A stretch of DNA of 64,000 bases, taken from assembly GCF_900187975.1 (NCBI RefSeq), contig NZ_FZPC01000013.1, positions 1-64,000 on the forward strand, read 5' to 3'. Positions 43,505 to 52,631 of the stretch are shown here, piece by piece. Source of the stretch: Pseudomonas delhiensis (lineage in GTDB: Bacteria > Pseudomonadota > Gammaproteobacteria > Pseudomonadales > Pseudomonadaceae). How positions within the stretch are numbered: position 1 is the first letter of the stretch; each line of letters begins with the position of its first letter. A model generated the notes under the pieces. That model was not told where the DNA came from. It searched no databases and saw only the letters and a program-made list of their open reading frames with translations. The translations under genes were made by a program, and so were the position numbers.

Positions 43505-46213
43505 ATGAGCGAACGCCAAGTCACCGCCAGCACCTGCTGCTACTGCGGGGTGGGTTGCGGCGTCCTGATCGAGCACGACGGCGAGCGCATCCTCGGCGTG
43601 CGCGGCGACCCGCAGCACCCGGCCAACCTCGGCCGCCTGTGCAGCAAGGGCTCCAGCCTGCACCTCACTGGCGACCGCGCGGCCCGCGCGCTCTACCCCG
43701 AGCTGCGCCTGGGCAAGGCCCTGGCGCGCGCCCGGGTGGACTGGGACAACGCCCTGGAGCACGCCGCCGGAGTGTTCGCCGAGACCCTCCGCGAGCACGG
43801 CCCGGACAGCGTGGCCTTCTACGTATCCGGGCAACTGCTCAGCGAGGACTACTACGCCTTCAACAAGCTGGCCCGCGCCCTGGTCGGCAGCAACAACATC
43901 GACAGCAACTCGCGGCTGTGCATGTCCTCGGCGGTGGTCGGCTACAAGCGCAGCCTAGGCGCCGACGCACCGCCCTGCTGCTACGAGGACCTGGAACAGA
44001 GCGACTGCGTGCTGATCGCCGGCAGCAACATGGCCTACGCCCACCCGGTGCTGTTCCGCCGGCTGGAGGCGGCCAGGGCGGCGCGGCCGCAGATGAAGGT
44101 GATCGTCATCGACCCACGGCGCACCGACACCTGCGAGCTGGCCGACCTGCACCTGGCCATCCAGCCCGGCACCGACGTGGCGCTGTTCCACGGCATCCTC
44201 CACCTGCTGCTGTGGGAGGGCTGGGTCGACCGCGCCTACATCGAGGCGCACACCCAGGGCTTCGACGAACTGAAGAACCTGGTGCGCGACTATGGCCCGC
44301 TGGCGGTGGCGGAAATCTGCGGCATCGCCGTGGAGGACCTGCAGCGCTGCGCCGAATGGATCGGCCGCGCGCCCAGCTTCCTGTCGCTGTGGTGCATGGG
44401 CCTGAACCAGTCCAGCGCCGGCAGCGCCAAGAACAGCGCGCTGATCAACCTGCACCTGGCCACCGGGCAGATCGGCCGCCCCGGCGCCGGGCCCTTCTCC
44501 CTCACCGGCCAGCCCAACGCCATGGGCGGCCGCGAGACCGGCAGCCTGGCCAACCTGCTGCCCGGCCACCGCGACGCCGGCGATGCCGCGCACCGCGCCG
44601 AGGTGGCGGGCTACTGGGGCGTCGAGGCGCTGCCGGAAGCCCCCGGGCTGACCGCCATCGAACTCTTCGAGGCGGTGCGCGCAGGAAGCGTCAAGGCGCT
44701 GTGGATCGCCTGCACCAACCCCGCACAGTCCCTGCCGGACCAGCAGCGCGTGCGCGAGGCGCTCCAGGCCTGCCCCTTCGTGGTGGTGCAGGAAGCCTTC
44801 GCCACCAGCGAGACCTGCCGCTACGCCGACCTGCTGCTGCCGGCCGCCAGCTGGGGCGAAAAGGAAGGCACCGTGACCAACTCCGAGCGCCGCGTCAGCC
44901 ACGTGCGCCGCGCCGTGCCGGCCCCCGGCGAGGCCCGCGCCGACTGGTCCATCGCCTGCGACTTCGCCCGCCGCCTGGAGCGCCGGCTGCGCCCCGGCCA
45001 GCCGAGCCTGTTCGACTTCGCCGGGCCCCAGGCGCTGTTCGACGAGTACCGCCCGCTCACCCGGGGCCGCGACCTCGACATGGGCGGCATCAGCTACGCC
45101 CTGCTGGACGCGCGCGGCCCGCAGCAATGGCCGTTGCCCGAGGGCAGCGAGCAGGGCCGCAAGCGCCTGTACGCCGACGGCAACTTCGCCACCGCCAACG
45201 GCCGCGCGCGCTTCATCGCCGAGGCCTATCGCGCGCCGAAGGAGCGCCGCGAGGCGCGTTACCCGCTGATCCTCAACACCGGCCGGTTGCGCGACCAGTG
45301 GCACGGCATGACCCGCACCGGCACCGCCGCCACCGCCTTCGGCCACGTCGAGGAGGCCTGCCTGGGCCTGCACCCGGCGGAGCTGCGCCGGCGGCGCCTG
45401 GCGGACGGCCAGCTGGTGCGCCTGAGCAGCCGCCGCGGCAGCCTGGTGCTGCCGGTGCAGGCCGACGACGGCCTGCTGCCCGGCCAGGCCTTCCTGCCCA
45501 TGCACTGGGGCGAGCGTTTCCTCAAGGGCCTGGGGGTGAACGCCCTGACCCTGCCCGCCTTCGACCCACTGTCGCGGCAGCCGGAACTCAAGCACGCCGC
45601 GGTGGAAGTCACCGCCGTCGAACTGCCCTGGCAGTTCTATGCCCTGGTGGAAGGCGAGGTGCAGCAGCGCTTCGCGGCCCTGCGCCCGCTGTTCGACGCC
45701 CTGGACTACGCCAGCTTCACCCTGGTGGGCCGCGAGCGCCCTGCCCTGCAGGTTCGCGCCGCCCACGCCGAGGCACCGGCGGCCGGCTGGTTGCAGCAGG
45801 TCGATGCGCTGCTCGAACTGCTCGACGGCCCGGTGCTGGCCTACGACGACCCGCGCCGCGTCCAGGGCAAGCGGGTGCGCCTGGACAACGGCCGCATCGG
45901 CGGTCTGCGCCTGGCCGGCAGCGGCATCGCCAGCGACTGGCTCAAGGCGCTGTGGCTCTCCGGCGAAAGCGACGCCGACCTGCGCCGCAAGCTGCTCGCC
46001 CCGCCCGGCGCGCAGACCGCCGCGGCCAGCGACAAGACCCTGTGCAACTGCAGGAACGTGCGCCTGAGCCAGGTGCGCGAAGGCATCGGCCGGGGCCTGG
46101 ACCTCGACGGCCTGAAGCGCGAGCTGGGCTGCGGCAGCCAATGCGGTTCCTGCGTTCCCGAAATACGGCGGTTGCTGGCCAGCGAAGCCGGCGCCCTGGC
46201 CGCCAATGCCTGA
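43505..46213 (+). CDS. nasC: Assimilatory nitrate reductase catalytic subunit
   Basis: A 902-residue molybdopterin oxidoreductase that reduces nitrate to nitrite in the cytoplasm. The N-terminal [4Fe-4S] cluster motif is CCYCGVGCGV ... GRLCSKG. The bis-MGD domain follows, including MGLNQSSAGSAKNSALINLH and the C-terminal dinucleotide-binding LNTGRLRDQWHGMTRTG. A final BFD-like [2Fe-2S] domain (TLCNCRNVRLSQVRE ... CGSQCGSCVPEI) is present in the NasA/NasC type with NADH or ferredoxin input. No signal peptide. It overlaps cobA's ribosome binding region. Equivalent to PA1779. The name nasC is used in P. aeruginosa. Confidence 0.95.
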   Translation: MSERQVTASTCCYCGVGCGVLIEHDGERILGVRGDPQHPANLGRLCSKGSSLHLTGDRAARALYPELRLGKALARARVDWDNALEHAAGVFAETLREHGPDSVAFYVSGQLLSEDYYAFNKLARALVGSNNIDSNSRLCMSSAVVGYKRSLGADAPPCCYEDLEQSDCVLIAGSNMAYAHPVLFRRLEAARAARPQMKVIVIDPRRTDTCELADLHLAIQPGTDVALFHGILHLLLWEGWVDRAYIEAHTQGFDELKNLVRDYGPLAVAEICGIAVEDLQRCAEWIGRAPSFLSLWCMGLNQSSAGSAKNSALINLHLATGQIGRPGAGPFSLTGQPNAMGGRETGSLANLLPGHRDAGDAAHRAEVAGYWGVEALPEAPGLTAIELFEAVRAGSVKALWIACTNPAQSLPDQQRVREALQACPFVVVQEAFATSETCRYADLLLPAASWGEKEGTVTNSERRVSHVRRAVPAPGEARADWSIACDFARRLERRLRPGQPSLFDFAGPQALFDEYRPLTRGRDLDMGGISYALLDARGPQQWPLPEGSEQGRKRLYADGNFATANGRARFIAEAYRAPKERREARYPLILNTGRLRDQWHGMTRTGTAATAFGHVEEACLGLHPAELRRRRLADGQLVRLSSRRGSLVLPVQADDGLLPGQAFLPMHWGERFLKGLGVNALTLPAFDPLSRQPELKHAAVEVTAVELPWQFYALVEGEVQQRFAALRPLFDALDYASFTLVGRERPALQVRAAHAEAPAAGWLQQVDALLELLDGPVLAYDDPRRVQGKRVRLDNGRIGGLRLAGSGIASDWLKALWLSGESDADLRRKLLAPPGAQTAAASDKTLCNCRNVRLSQVREGIGRGLDLDGLKRELGCGSQCGSCVPEIRRLLASEAGALAANA

Positions 46214-46223
46214 GGAGATGAAG

Positions 46224-46958
46224 ATGAGCGGAAAAGTCTGGTTGATCGGCGCCGGCCCCGGCGACCCGGAACTGCTGACGCTGAAGGCCGTGCGTGCGCT
46301 GTCCGGCGCGCAGGTGGTGCTGCTCGACGACCTGGTCAACCCCCAACTGCTGGAGCATTGCCCGGCGGCGCGGGTGGTGCGCGTGGGCAAGCGCGGCGGC
46401 TGCCGCTCCACGCCCCAGGACTTCATCCAGCGCCTGATGCTGCGCTATGCCCGCCAGGGCTACCGCGTGGTGCGCCTGAAAGGCGGCGACCCCTGCATCT
46501 TCGGCCGCGGCGGCGAGGAAGCCGCCTGGCTGGAGGCCCGCGGCATCGCCTGCGAACTGGTCAACGGCATCACCGCCGGGCTGGCCGCCGCCACCACCTG
46601 CGGCATACCCCTAACCCTGCGCGGCATCAGCCGCGGCGTCAGCCTGGTGACCGCGCACACCCAGGACGACAGCGAGCCGAACTGGGCGGCCCTGGCCCAG
46701 GCCGGCACCACCCTGGTGGTCTACATGGGCGTGGCGCGCCTGGCGGAAGTCCGCGACGGCCTGCTGGCGGGCGGCATGCGCCAAGGCATGCCGGTGGCGA
46801 TGATCGAGAACGCCTCGCTGCCGCAACAGCGCGAATGCCGCAGCAGCCTGGCCGCGATGCTCGACGACGCCGCCGCCTTCGGCCTGCGCAGCCCGGCCAT
46901 CCTGGTGATCGGCGAGGTGGCCGCCGAGGCCACCCAGGCGCTGGCGCGCAGCGCCTGA
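46224..46958 (+). CDS. cobA: Uroporphyrinogen-III C-methyltransferase
   Basis: A 244-residue SAM-dependent methyltransferase that turns uroporphyrinogen III into precorrin-2. Motifs IGAGPGDPELLTLKAVRAL (7-25), RLKGGDPCIFGRGGEEA (about 87-103) and GITAGLAAATTCGIPLTLRG are complete. It is a single-domain enzyme without the CysG dehydrogenase half. The ATG at 46224 follows GAGGAG at 6 bp, and an ATG 18 bp upstream is less suited. It sits 10 bp after nasC and would supply siroheme for NirB, explaining its place in the operon. Confidence 0.95.
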   Translation: MSGKVWLIGAGPGDPELLTLKAVRALSGAQVVLLDDLVNPQLLEHCPAARVVRVGKRGGCRSTPQDFIQRLMLRYARQGYRVVRLKGGDPCIFGRGGEEAAWLEARGIACELVNGITAGLAAATTCGIPLTLRGISRGVSLVTAHTQDDSEPNWAALAQAGTTLVVYMGVARLAEVRDGLLAGGMRQGMPVAMIENASLPQQRECRSSLAAMLDDAAAFGLRSPAILVIGEVAAEATQALARSA

Positions 46959-46994
46959 ACGCAATGCCGTTCATCGGGATGGCGCCTGGGTTCA

Positions 46995-47300
46995 GCGAAG
47001 GCGCCCTCCTTTCCCTCATCATTCCCACGAACACCGTAGGGCGAATAACCGTTCGCGGTTATCCGCCGCTGGCGGTGCTACCGGGGCGTCCGGCGTGGCC
47101 GGTGAGTCCAATCGCGGACGGAGTCCGCTCCTACGCCCGTGCTTCCTGGAACCGTAGGAGCCGCGATTCGGCGGATAACGCCGTAGGCGTTATGCGCCCT
47201 ACGGGGAGCCCGGGAGCTTCGCGGTTTCGCATCACGCCGAACGGTCCCCTCTCCCGCTTGCGGGGGAGGGTTAGGGAGGGGGAACGGAGTCAGGGTTCGC
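46995..47300. repeat. Repeat cluster downstream of cobA
   Basis: GTAGGGCGAATAACCGTTCG palindrome (about 47036-47068), a TCGCGGACGGAGTCCGCTCC half REP (about 47112-47132), GCGGATAACGCCGTAGGCGT (about 47172-47203), CCCTCTCCCGCTTGCGGGGG (about 47247-47285) and a REP half TTCGCGAGCAAGCTCGCTCC (about 47297-47320). No terminator with a clear U-tract follows cobA. Confidence 0.7.
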
Positions 47301-47329
47301 GAGCAAGCTCGCTCCTACGAAGAGCCAAA

Positions 47330-47660
47330 GCGGCTCTTGATTTTGGATTTCCAGAGAAACATCCGCGCGCACCGGAACGCCCCTTCAGAAGGCCGAGCGA
47401 AACCGGCGCTCAGGAGGTCATGCGACATGGATGTCGCTAGAGCCCCGATCAGCACAGGGACGTGCTGTCGGGGCGGGCCTCCGTGGCGGGGGAATTCGTG
47501 AGGGTAGCCCGGCTTCATCGGGCCCGTATGCGGGGCAAGCCTTCTTGGTTACTTCTTTGGCGTTTGAAAGAAGTGACTCGCCCGAGGGGGCGAAACAAGA
47601 AGGTCGGGCAGACTCGGAGCGGCGCGCTACACCAAGCCCCCAAGCCAATTGGGTTCCCAC
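47330..47660. repeat. Probable long dispersed intergenic element (TTGGTTACTTCTTTGGCG type)
   Basis: Contains GGCCCGTATGCGGGGCAAGC, TTCTTGGTTACTTCTTTGGC and GAAAGAAGTGACTCGCCCGA with GGGGGCGAAAC. I know these words from a repetitive non-coding family in many gammaproteobacteria, including Pseudomonas, often annotated as spurious small proteins. An inner pairing TTACTTCTTT / GAAAGAAGTGA suggests a hairpin. Small frames here were not taken as genes. Confidence 0.55.
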
Positions 47661-47668
47661 AGGCAAAG

Positions 47669-47694
47669 AAAAACCCGGCCTAGGCCGGGTTTTT
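47669..47694 (-). terminator. Terminator of oprF
   Basis: AAAAACCCGGCC-TA-GGCCGGGTTTTT, a symmetric stem with T-tracts on both strands, 18 bp after the oprF stop. Works for minus-strand oprF and could also stop plus-strand readthrough from cobA. Confidence 0.92.
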
Positions 47695-47711
47695 CCTGGA
47701 ACTCAGACCAA

Positions 47712-48770
47712 TTACTGCTGCTTGGCCTGGGCTTCCACTTCGGCTTCTACGCGACGGTTGACCGCGCGGCCTTCAGCGGTGGCGTTGTCGGCAACCGGAC
47801 GGCTCTCGCCGTAGCCGACTGCGTTCACGCGGCCGCCTTCCACACCGTACTCGTTGACCAGTACGTCACGAACGGCGTTGGCACGACGCTCGGACAGTTT
47901 CTGGTTGTAGGCGTCGGTGCCGACGGAGTCGGTGTGGCCTTCAACGGTGGTGCTGGTGGACGGGTACTGCTTCATGAAGTCAGCCAGGTTCTTGATGTCA
48001 GCGTAGCTGTTCTCTTTGACCTTGGACTTGTCGAAGTCGAATTTCACGTCCAGCTGGACGCGGACGACTTCGGCGACGGCCGGGCAGCCGTTGGCGTCAA
48101 CGGTGACGTTGGCCGGGGTGTTAGGGCACTTGTCGACGTTGTCGCAGACACCGTCGTGGTCTTCGTCGGAGCAGACTTCGGCAACCGGCTCCGGAGCCGG
48201 GGCGGCCTTGCCACCACCGAAGTTCATGCCGACGCCGACGCCAGCCATCCACTCGCCCTGGTGGCCGTTGTCACGCTTCTCCAGGCCGTACTGGCCGTCG
48301 AGGCTGGCCTTGGCGAAGAAGTTCTCGGTGAAGTAGTACTTCAGGCCGGCGCCGATGTTGGCCATGGTCAGGTTCTGACGGCCGCCGTTGGCGCTGTTGA
48401 CGTTGGTCAGGCTCTGGTGGCCCAGGCCGGCGGACACGTACGGACGCAGGCCAACACCCGGGGTGCCGAAGTGGTAGATGGCGTCCAGCGAGGCCAGGTT
48501 GCCATGGACCTTCTTGTTGCCGGACTCGTAGGTGCCACGAATGTCGTGGTACTCACCGTAGGACAGGGCCAGCTCGACGTCGTCGGTCAGGAAGTAGCCG
48601 ACGGAACCGCCGTACAGGTCGCCATTCTTCATGTTGCGGGTGCTGTCAGTGAAGTAGCGCTTGCCGAAGGCTTCGGCTTCTACAGCGCCTTGGCCTTGAG
48701 CGAAAGCATTCACGGCGGAAGCGGCGATCATGGAGCCGATCACGACGCCCAGGGTGTTCTTCAGTTTCAT
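47712..48770 (-). CDS. oprF: Major outer-membrane porin OprF (OmpA family)
   Basis: A 352-residue protein. The signal peptide is residues 1-24 (cut AFA/QGQ). An eight-strand N-terminal barrel extends to about residue 180. The hinge contains four cysteines (EVCSDEDHDGVCDNVDKCPN ... NGCP) as in P. aeruginosa OprF. The C-terminal OmpA-like peptidoglycan-binding domain (LDVKFDFDKSKVKENSYADI ... VEGHTDSVGTDAYNQKLSERR) ends at KQQ. It provides slow diffusion, envelope anchoring and adhesion. sigX lies directly upstream on the same strand, as in P. aeruginosa, where SigX helps drive oprF. Confidence 0.98.
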   Translation of the reverse strand: MKLKNTLGVVIGSMIAASAVNAFAQGQGAVEAEAFGKRYFTDSTRNMKNGDLYGGSVGYFLTDDVELALSYGEYHDIRGTYESGNKKVHGNLASLDAIYHFGTPGVGLRPYVSAGLGHQSLTNVNSANGGRQNLTMANIGAGLKYYFTENFFAKASLDGQYGLEKRDNGHQGEWMAGVGVGMNFGGGKAAPAPEPVAEVCSDEDHDGVCDNVDKCPNTPANVTVDANGCPAVAEVVRVQLDVKFDFDKSKVKENSYADIKNLADFMKQYPSTSTTVEGHTDSVGTDAYNQKLSERRANAVRDVLVNEYGVEGGRVNAVGYGESRPVADNATAEGRAVNRRVEAEVEAQAKQQ

Positions 48771-48832
48771 CCGTTAAATCCCCATCTTGGTGGTCAGTAA
48801 GCCGATGACTGCCCACAAAAGGCAGGCCATAC

Positions 48833-48848
48833 AACTTGCGGGCAAGTT
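48833..48848 (-). promoter_or_regulatory. Hairpin in the sigX-oprF intergenic region
   Basis: Reading the minus strand, AACTTGC-CC-GCAAGTT forms a 7-bp stem about 40 bp after the sigX stop. It has no strong U-tract, so partial readthrough into oprF is likely. It could be a sigX 3'-end or attenuator signal. Confidence 0.45.
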
Positions 48849-48887
48849 TATCAGAACTTGCGAATTAGAGAGACAACATTTGCCCAA

Positions 48888-49478
48888 CTATGTTTCGGAT
48901 ATTCCCGAAAACTTTTCACGGAGCCGATCGAGTGCCCGCTTGTATCGCATCTTGGTCGCACTCAGGCCCATGTGCATGATGTCGGCGATCTCCTGGAATT
49001 CAAGCTCTGCGACAAATCGTAGCACCAGAATTTCCCGATCAATGGGATTGACATGCACCAGCCATCGGTCCAGCCCCCCCCGTTCCTCGACCTTCGGCGC
49101 CTTCTCCTCGGAGGCCTCCTCGACCGGGTCCAGACTCAGCGCATCGAGCAGCCGGCGCTTTCGTCTTTCCTTGCGATATTGGGTAATGCACTCGTTGTAA
49201 GTGATGCTGTACAACCAAGTCTTGAACTTCGACTTGCCCTCGAAGTTCTTCAGGCCATACAGCACCTTCAGCATCACTTCCTGGCATACGTCGTCGGCAT
49301 CCCGATCGTTGCCCAGATAGCGCGCGCAGACGTTGAACAGCGTGCGCTGGTATCGGCGCATCAGCTCCTCGTACGCCCGGGTGACGTGGAACAGCTCGTC
49401 ATGGGCGCGCTCCACCAGCTCCTCGTCGGTCAGCTGGCGCGGGTCGTAGCGCTGGGACAATGGTTGCGGCTTGTTCAA
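48888..49478 (-). CDS. sigX: ECF sigma factor SigX
   Basis: A 196-residue ECF sigma factor. Region 2 (YEELMRRYQRTLFNVCARYL ... DADDVCQEVMLKVLYGLKNF) and region 4 (REILVLRFVAELEFQEIADI ... LSATKMRYKRALDRLREKF) are clear. I place the start at a TTG at 49478 because the protein then begins M-NKPQPLSQRYDPR. This is the P. aeruginosa SigX N-terminus and the same 196-residue length. Longer frames add an unrelated arginine-rich leader. SigX controls oprF, cmaX-crfX-cmpX and fatty-acid genes in response to envelope change. The ribosome binding site is weak, fitting low-level synthesis. Confidence 0.93.
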   Translation of the reverse strand: MNKPQPLSQRYDPRQLTDEELVERAHDELFHVTRAYEELMRRYQRTLFNVCARYLGNDRDADDVCQEVMLKVLYGLKNFEGKSKFKTWLYSITYNECITQYRKERRKRRLLDALSLDPVEEASEEKAPKVEERGGLDRWLVHVNPIDREILVLRFVAELEFQEIADIMHMGLSATKMRYKRALDRLREKFSGISET

Positions 49479-49549
49479 GTCGGGTCGGGCCAGGTCATGT
49501 CGGCCGCCGACGCGGCTTCGAAGCGGCGTCGGCATTGCACGGGATCATC

Positions 49550-50374
49550 TCAGCGGCTGGTCACACGGCGCTCGAGGAGCACGCGGTTGGCAATGGACAC
49601 CAACTCGCCCTCATCGGTCATCAGAATAGTCTTGATGGTGCCGATTTCTTCGATGATGCCTTCGACATCGTCCACTTTCACCTCTTGCCCGACCTGGTAC
49701 AGCTCGCGCACGTAGATGCCGGCGATGATCTGCCCGGCGATCTCCCGGCTGCCCAGGCCCAGGGCCAGGGCGGCAGCGAGGCCGACGGTGATCAGCACGA
49801 TGGCGATGATGTAGTTGAGCAGGTCGGTCTTGACCTCGAGCTGGCCGATGGCCACCGAGATGCTGATGATGATCACCAGCCACTGGGCCACGCGGCCCAG
49901 GCCGCCGGCGTATTCCAGGCCGACGCCTTCGGCGGCGCCGCGCACCACGCTGTTGAGCAGTTGCGCCAGGAGCACGCCGACGATCAGCACCAGGGCCGCG
50001 CCGAACACCTTGGGCAGGTACAGGGCGAGCACGTCGAGGGTGGCGGAGACGCGCTGCAGGCCGAGGGACTCGGCGGCGGACACCAGGAACACCAGCAGCA
50101 CGAACCAGTAGACGATCTTGCCCACCAGGGTCGAGACCGGCACCTGGATGCCGACGCGGGCCATCAGCTTGGTCAGGCCGGTGCCGCCCATCAGGCGGTC
50201 CAGGCCGAGCTTGGCCAGCAGCTTGGACAGCAGGGCGTCGAGCAGCTTGGCCACGACGAAGCCCAGCAGCACCACCACCAGGGCACCGAGCAGGTTCGGG
50301 ATGAACCCGGCGAGCTTGCCCCACAGGGTGTTCATGGCGGTGAGCAGGCTTTGCGTCCAGATATCGAATTGCAT
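49550..50374 (-). CDS. cmpX: Mechanosensitive ion channel family protein CmpX
   Basis: A 274-residue inner-membrane protein with about five hydrophobic segments and a C-terminal small MscS-like beta domain (REIAGQIIAGIYVRELYQVG, then KVDDVEGIIEEIGTIKTILM). It is shorter than MscS and has extra N-terminal helices, as in CmpX of P. aeruginosa (PA1775). It lies 72 bp upstream of sigX, in the conserved cmaX-crfX-cmpX-sigX order. Proposed to sense membrane tension and feed back on SigX. Confidence 0.93.
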   Translation of the reverse strand: MQFDIWTQSLLTAMNTLWGKLAGFIPNLLGALVVVLLGFVVAKLLDALLSKLLAKLGLDRLMGGTGLTKLMARVGIQVPVSTLVGKIVYWFVLLVFLVSAAESLGLQRVSATLDVLALYLPKVFGAALVLIVGVLLAQLLNSVVRGAAEGVGLEYAGGLGRVAQWLVIIISISVAIGQLEVKTDLLNYIIAIVLITVGLAAALALGLGSREIAGQIIAGIYVRELYQVGQEVKVDDVEGIIEEIGTIKTILMTDEGELVSIANRVLLERRVTSR

Positions 50375-50376
50375 CT

Positions 50377-50625
50377 TCAGTCGGCCTTGTCAGCGGAAGG
50401 GGCGGAATTCTGCGGGCGCCGGGACACCGGCGCAAGGTGGGCGGCACCGCGGCTCACGCCCAGGCTCAGGGCTTCCAGCCAGTGGCCCATGAGGCTGAAC
50501 AGGTCGCCGGCGCCGACCTGGCGGTTGGCGGTCTTGAGCACGCGACCCAGGCGCGCGTCGTCCTCCGGCGCCTGGGCCGGCATGCGCAGCAGGTTGCGCA
50601 GGGATTCTTCGAACGGGTCGTGCAT
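50377..50625 (-). CDS. crfX: CrfX, small SigX-locus protein
   Basis: An 82-residue soluble protein starting MHDPFEESLRNLLRMPAQAP with no membrane helix. It matches CrfX (PA1774) in position and length. Two bases separate its stop from the cmpX start, so translation is coupled. Biochemical function is unknown. In P. aeruginosa the gene is in the SigX regulon. Confidence 0.88.
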   Translation of the reverse strand: MHDPFEESLRNLLRMPAQAPEDDARLGRVLKTANRQVGAGDLFSLMGHWLEALSLGVSRGAAHLAPVSRRPQNSAPSADKAD

Positions 50626-50679
50626 GCACAGCTCTCCTTCGTGTGCTGCCTTGACGCGGCACAGGCCCCGGAAGTCACA

Positions 50680-51678
50680 TCACAGCCAGCGCAGGCGGCG
50701 GAAGACCCACCACTGGAAACCGGCCACCCCGACCAGCAGCACGCAGGCGACGGGAAAGCCGTAGGGCGCGCTGGAACCGGGAATGCCGCCGACATTGATG
50801 CCCAGCAGCCCGGTGATGAAACTCATGGGCAGGAAAAAGCCGGTGATGATACCAAGAATGTACATGGTCTTGTTCATCCGCTCGGTGATCCGCCGGTGCT
50901 CGGCCTCCTGGATCAGCGAGATGCGCTCGCGCACCAGCTCCAGTTCCTCGAGGTTGCGCGTCAGGCGGTTGTACAGCTCGTTCCAGTAGTCGGCGTCGTC
51001 GGCCAGGGTCCAGGACAGCTTGATCCGCGTCAGCTGCGCGTAGATGTCGCGTTGCGGCGCCAGGTAGCGCCGCAGGCCCGCGGAGCGCCGGCGCAGGGCG
51101 CGCAGCTCGGCCTGGTCGGGCACGTTGCGCTCGTCTTCCTCGATGGCCTCCTCCATGGCGTCGAGTTCGTCGGCCAGGCCGCCGATCAGGGTGTCGATGC
51201 GGTCGGTGAGGTAGTGCGCCAGGCTCAGCACCAGTTCCGAGGCGTTCTTCGGGCCGCGCCCGGCGGCCAGGTCGGTGCGCAGGTCGGCCACCGCCTTGAG
51301 CGGGCGCAGGCGCAGGGAAATCACCCGCTGCTTCTCGGCGAACACCCGCAGCGAGACCATGTCCTCGGGCACCGCGCCGGGGTTGAGGTTGACGCCGCGC
51401 AGGAACAGCAGCAGGCGCTCGGCGCCCAGGTCCAGCAGGCGCGGGCGGGTCGCCTCCTCCAGCAGCAGGTCGCAGGTGAACTCGTTCAGCCCGCTGGATT
51501 CGCGCAGCCAGGACTGCGCCTCGGGGACGCCGCGGTCCCAGTGCACCCAGAGGCTTTCCTCGGGCTTGAGGTCGATCAGGTGCAGTTCCGCCCGGCTGAT
51601 CTGCCGGCCACCGCCACGGCCATCGAGGACGTAGCCGTAGATGAGTCCGCGCTCGGTTCCGCTTTCGTATTGCTGCAT
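50680..51678 (-). CDS. cmaX: CorA-family divalent cation transporter CmaX (ZntB-like)
   Basis: A 332-residue CorA/ZntB family protein: a long cytosolic helical region (about 1-265) and two C-terminal membrane helices. The first ends in the pore signature GINVGG of the GxN motif (FITGLLGINVGGIPGSSAPY). I start it at 51678, with MQQYESGTERGLIYGYVL. In-frame ATGs at 51690 and 51723 are also possible. It is the first gene of cmaX-crfX-cmpX, which carries a SigX-dependent promoter in P. aeruginosa. Predicted to carry Mg2+ or Zn2+. Confidence 0.92.
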   Translation of the reverse strand: MQQYESGTERGLIYGYVLDGRGGGRQISRAELHLIDLKPEESLWVHWDRGVPEAQSWLRESSGLNEFTCDLLLEEATRPRLLDLGAERLLLFLRGVNLNPGAVPEDMVSLRVFAEKQRVISLRLRPLKAVADLRTDLAAGRGPKNASELVLSLAHYLTDRIDTLIGGLADELDAMEEAIEEDERNVPDQAELRALRRRSAGLRRYLAPQRDIYAQLTRIKLSWTLADDADYWNELYNRLTRNLEELELVRERISLIQEAEHRRITERMNKTMYILGIITGFFLPMSFITGLLGINVGGIPGSSAPYGFPVACVLLVGVAGFQWWVFRRLRWL

Positions 51679-51751
51679 CGCGTGTTCCATGAGGTGCCGG
51701 GCGCCGCCGGCAGGTGCGTCCATTGACCGGCGAAAGCGCCCGGCGTTCGGC

Positions 51752-52240
51752 TCACTCGGGCATTTTCAGGGCCTGGGGGGAGATGATGATGCCGTTGTTG
51801 TCGGCATAGACGAACTCGCCCGGGCGGAAGGTGACGCCGCCGAAGGTCACGGCCACGTTGAGGTCGCCGATGCCGCGCTTGTCGGTCTTCATCGGGTGGC
51901 TGGCCAGGGCCTGCACGCCCAGGTCGGTCTGCGCGATCACGTCGACGTCGCGGATGCAGCCGTAGACCACGATGCCTTCCCAGCCGTTCCTCGCCGCCTT
52001 CTCGGCCAGCATGTCGCCCAGCAGCGCGCGGCGCAGGGAACCGCCGCCGTCGACCACCAGCACCTTGCCCTTGCCGTCCTTGTCGACCTGCTCCTTGACC
52101 AGGGAGTTGTCCTCGAAGCACTTGATGGTGACGATTTCGCCGCCGAAGGAGTCGCGACCGCCGAAGTTGCTGAACATGGGCTCGACGACCTGGACCAGGT
52201 CGGGGTAGGCGTCGCACAGATCAGGGGTGACGTATTGCAT
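51752..52240 (-). CDS. rraA: RraA-family protein (putative regulator of RNase E activity / HMG aldolase)
   Basis: A 162-residue protein with the RraA fold. The glycine-rich loop [20 protein letters not shown] (about 62-81) and [20 protein letters not shown] (about 89-108) carry the substrate-binding Arg and Asp residues. RraA proteins inhibit RNase E, and paralogues are 4-hydroxy-4-methyl-2-oxoglutarate aldolases. Sequence alone does not separate the two well. The ATG at 52240 follows GGAG. It is the PA1772 equivalent. Confidence 0.9.
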   Translation of the reverse strand: MQYVTPDLCDAYPDLVQVVEPMFSNFGGRDSFGGEIVTIKCFEDNSLVKEQVDKDGKGKVLVVDGGGSLRRALLGDMLAEKAARNGWEGIVVYGCIRDVDVIAQTDLGVQALASHPMKTDKRGIGDLNVAVTFGGVTFRPGEFVYADNNGIIISPQALKMPE

Positions 52241-52394
52241 GGAGAGACTCCTTGGAGTGTCGGATGAACGGGCAGCGGACCGGCAAAGCGGCGATGACGC
52301 CCGGAATGACCGGAACCTGGCTTGGCGTCACAGTCTAGCGACTGTCACGCCATCCGCCTACGCCCGCCGCCCTGCCCCGCGGCTTCGCGGCCGC

Positions 52395-52618
52395 CAGGCG
52401 GACAAGGTAGGAGCGCGCCCTGCGCGCGAATCGCGGGCAGGGCCCGCTCCTACAGGTTGCCGTGAGGCATGGCATTTCTCCCGTAGGACTCCGTCCGCGA
52501 TTGGATTCACCGGCCGCACCGGACGCCCCGGCGGATAACCGCGAACGGTTATCCGCCCTACGGTCTCCCCGCCACTCACCGTAGGGCGCATAACGCCTAC
52601 GGCGTTATCCGCCGTTTT
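52395..52618. repeat. Repeat cluster between rraA and the hydrolase gene
   Basis: CGCGCCCTGCGCGCGAATCG doublet (about 52409-52455), TAGGACTCCGTCCGCGATTG (about 52484-52503), GCGGATAACCGCGAACGGTT to GCCCTACGG (52531-52562) and CGTAGGGCGCATAACGCCTA to TCCGCC (52580-52614). The stop of the hydrolase gene lies 18 bp further on. The 154 bp nearer rraA show no gene. Confidence 0.75.
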
Positions 52619-52631
52619 CGCCGGACACCAA

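Noticed and set aside
47431-47814. Small plus-strand frames downstream of cobA
   Set aside because: They lie in a repetitive intergenic element and run through the oprF terminator into its antisense strand.
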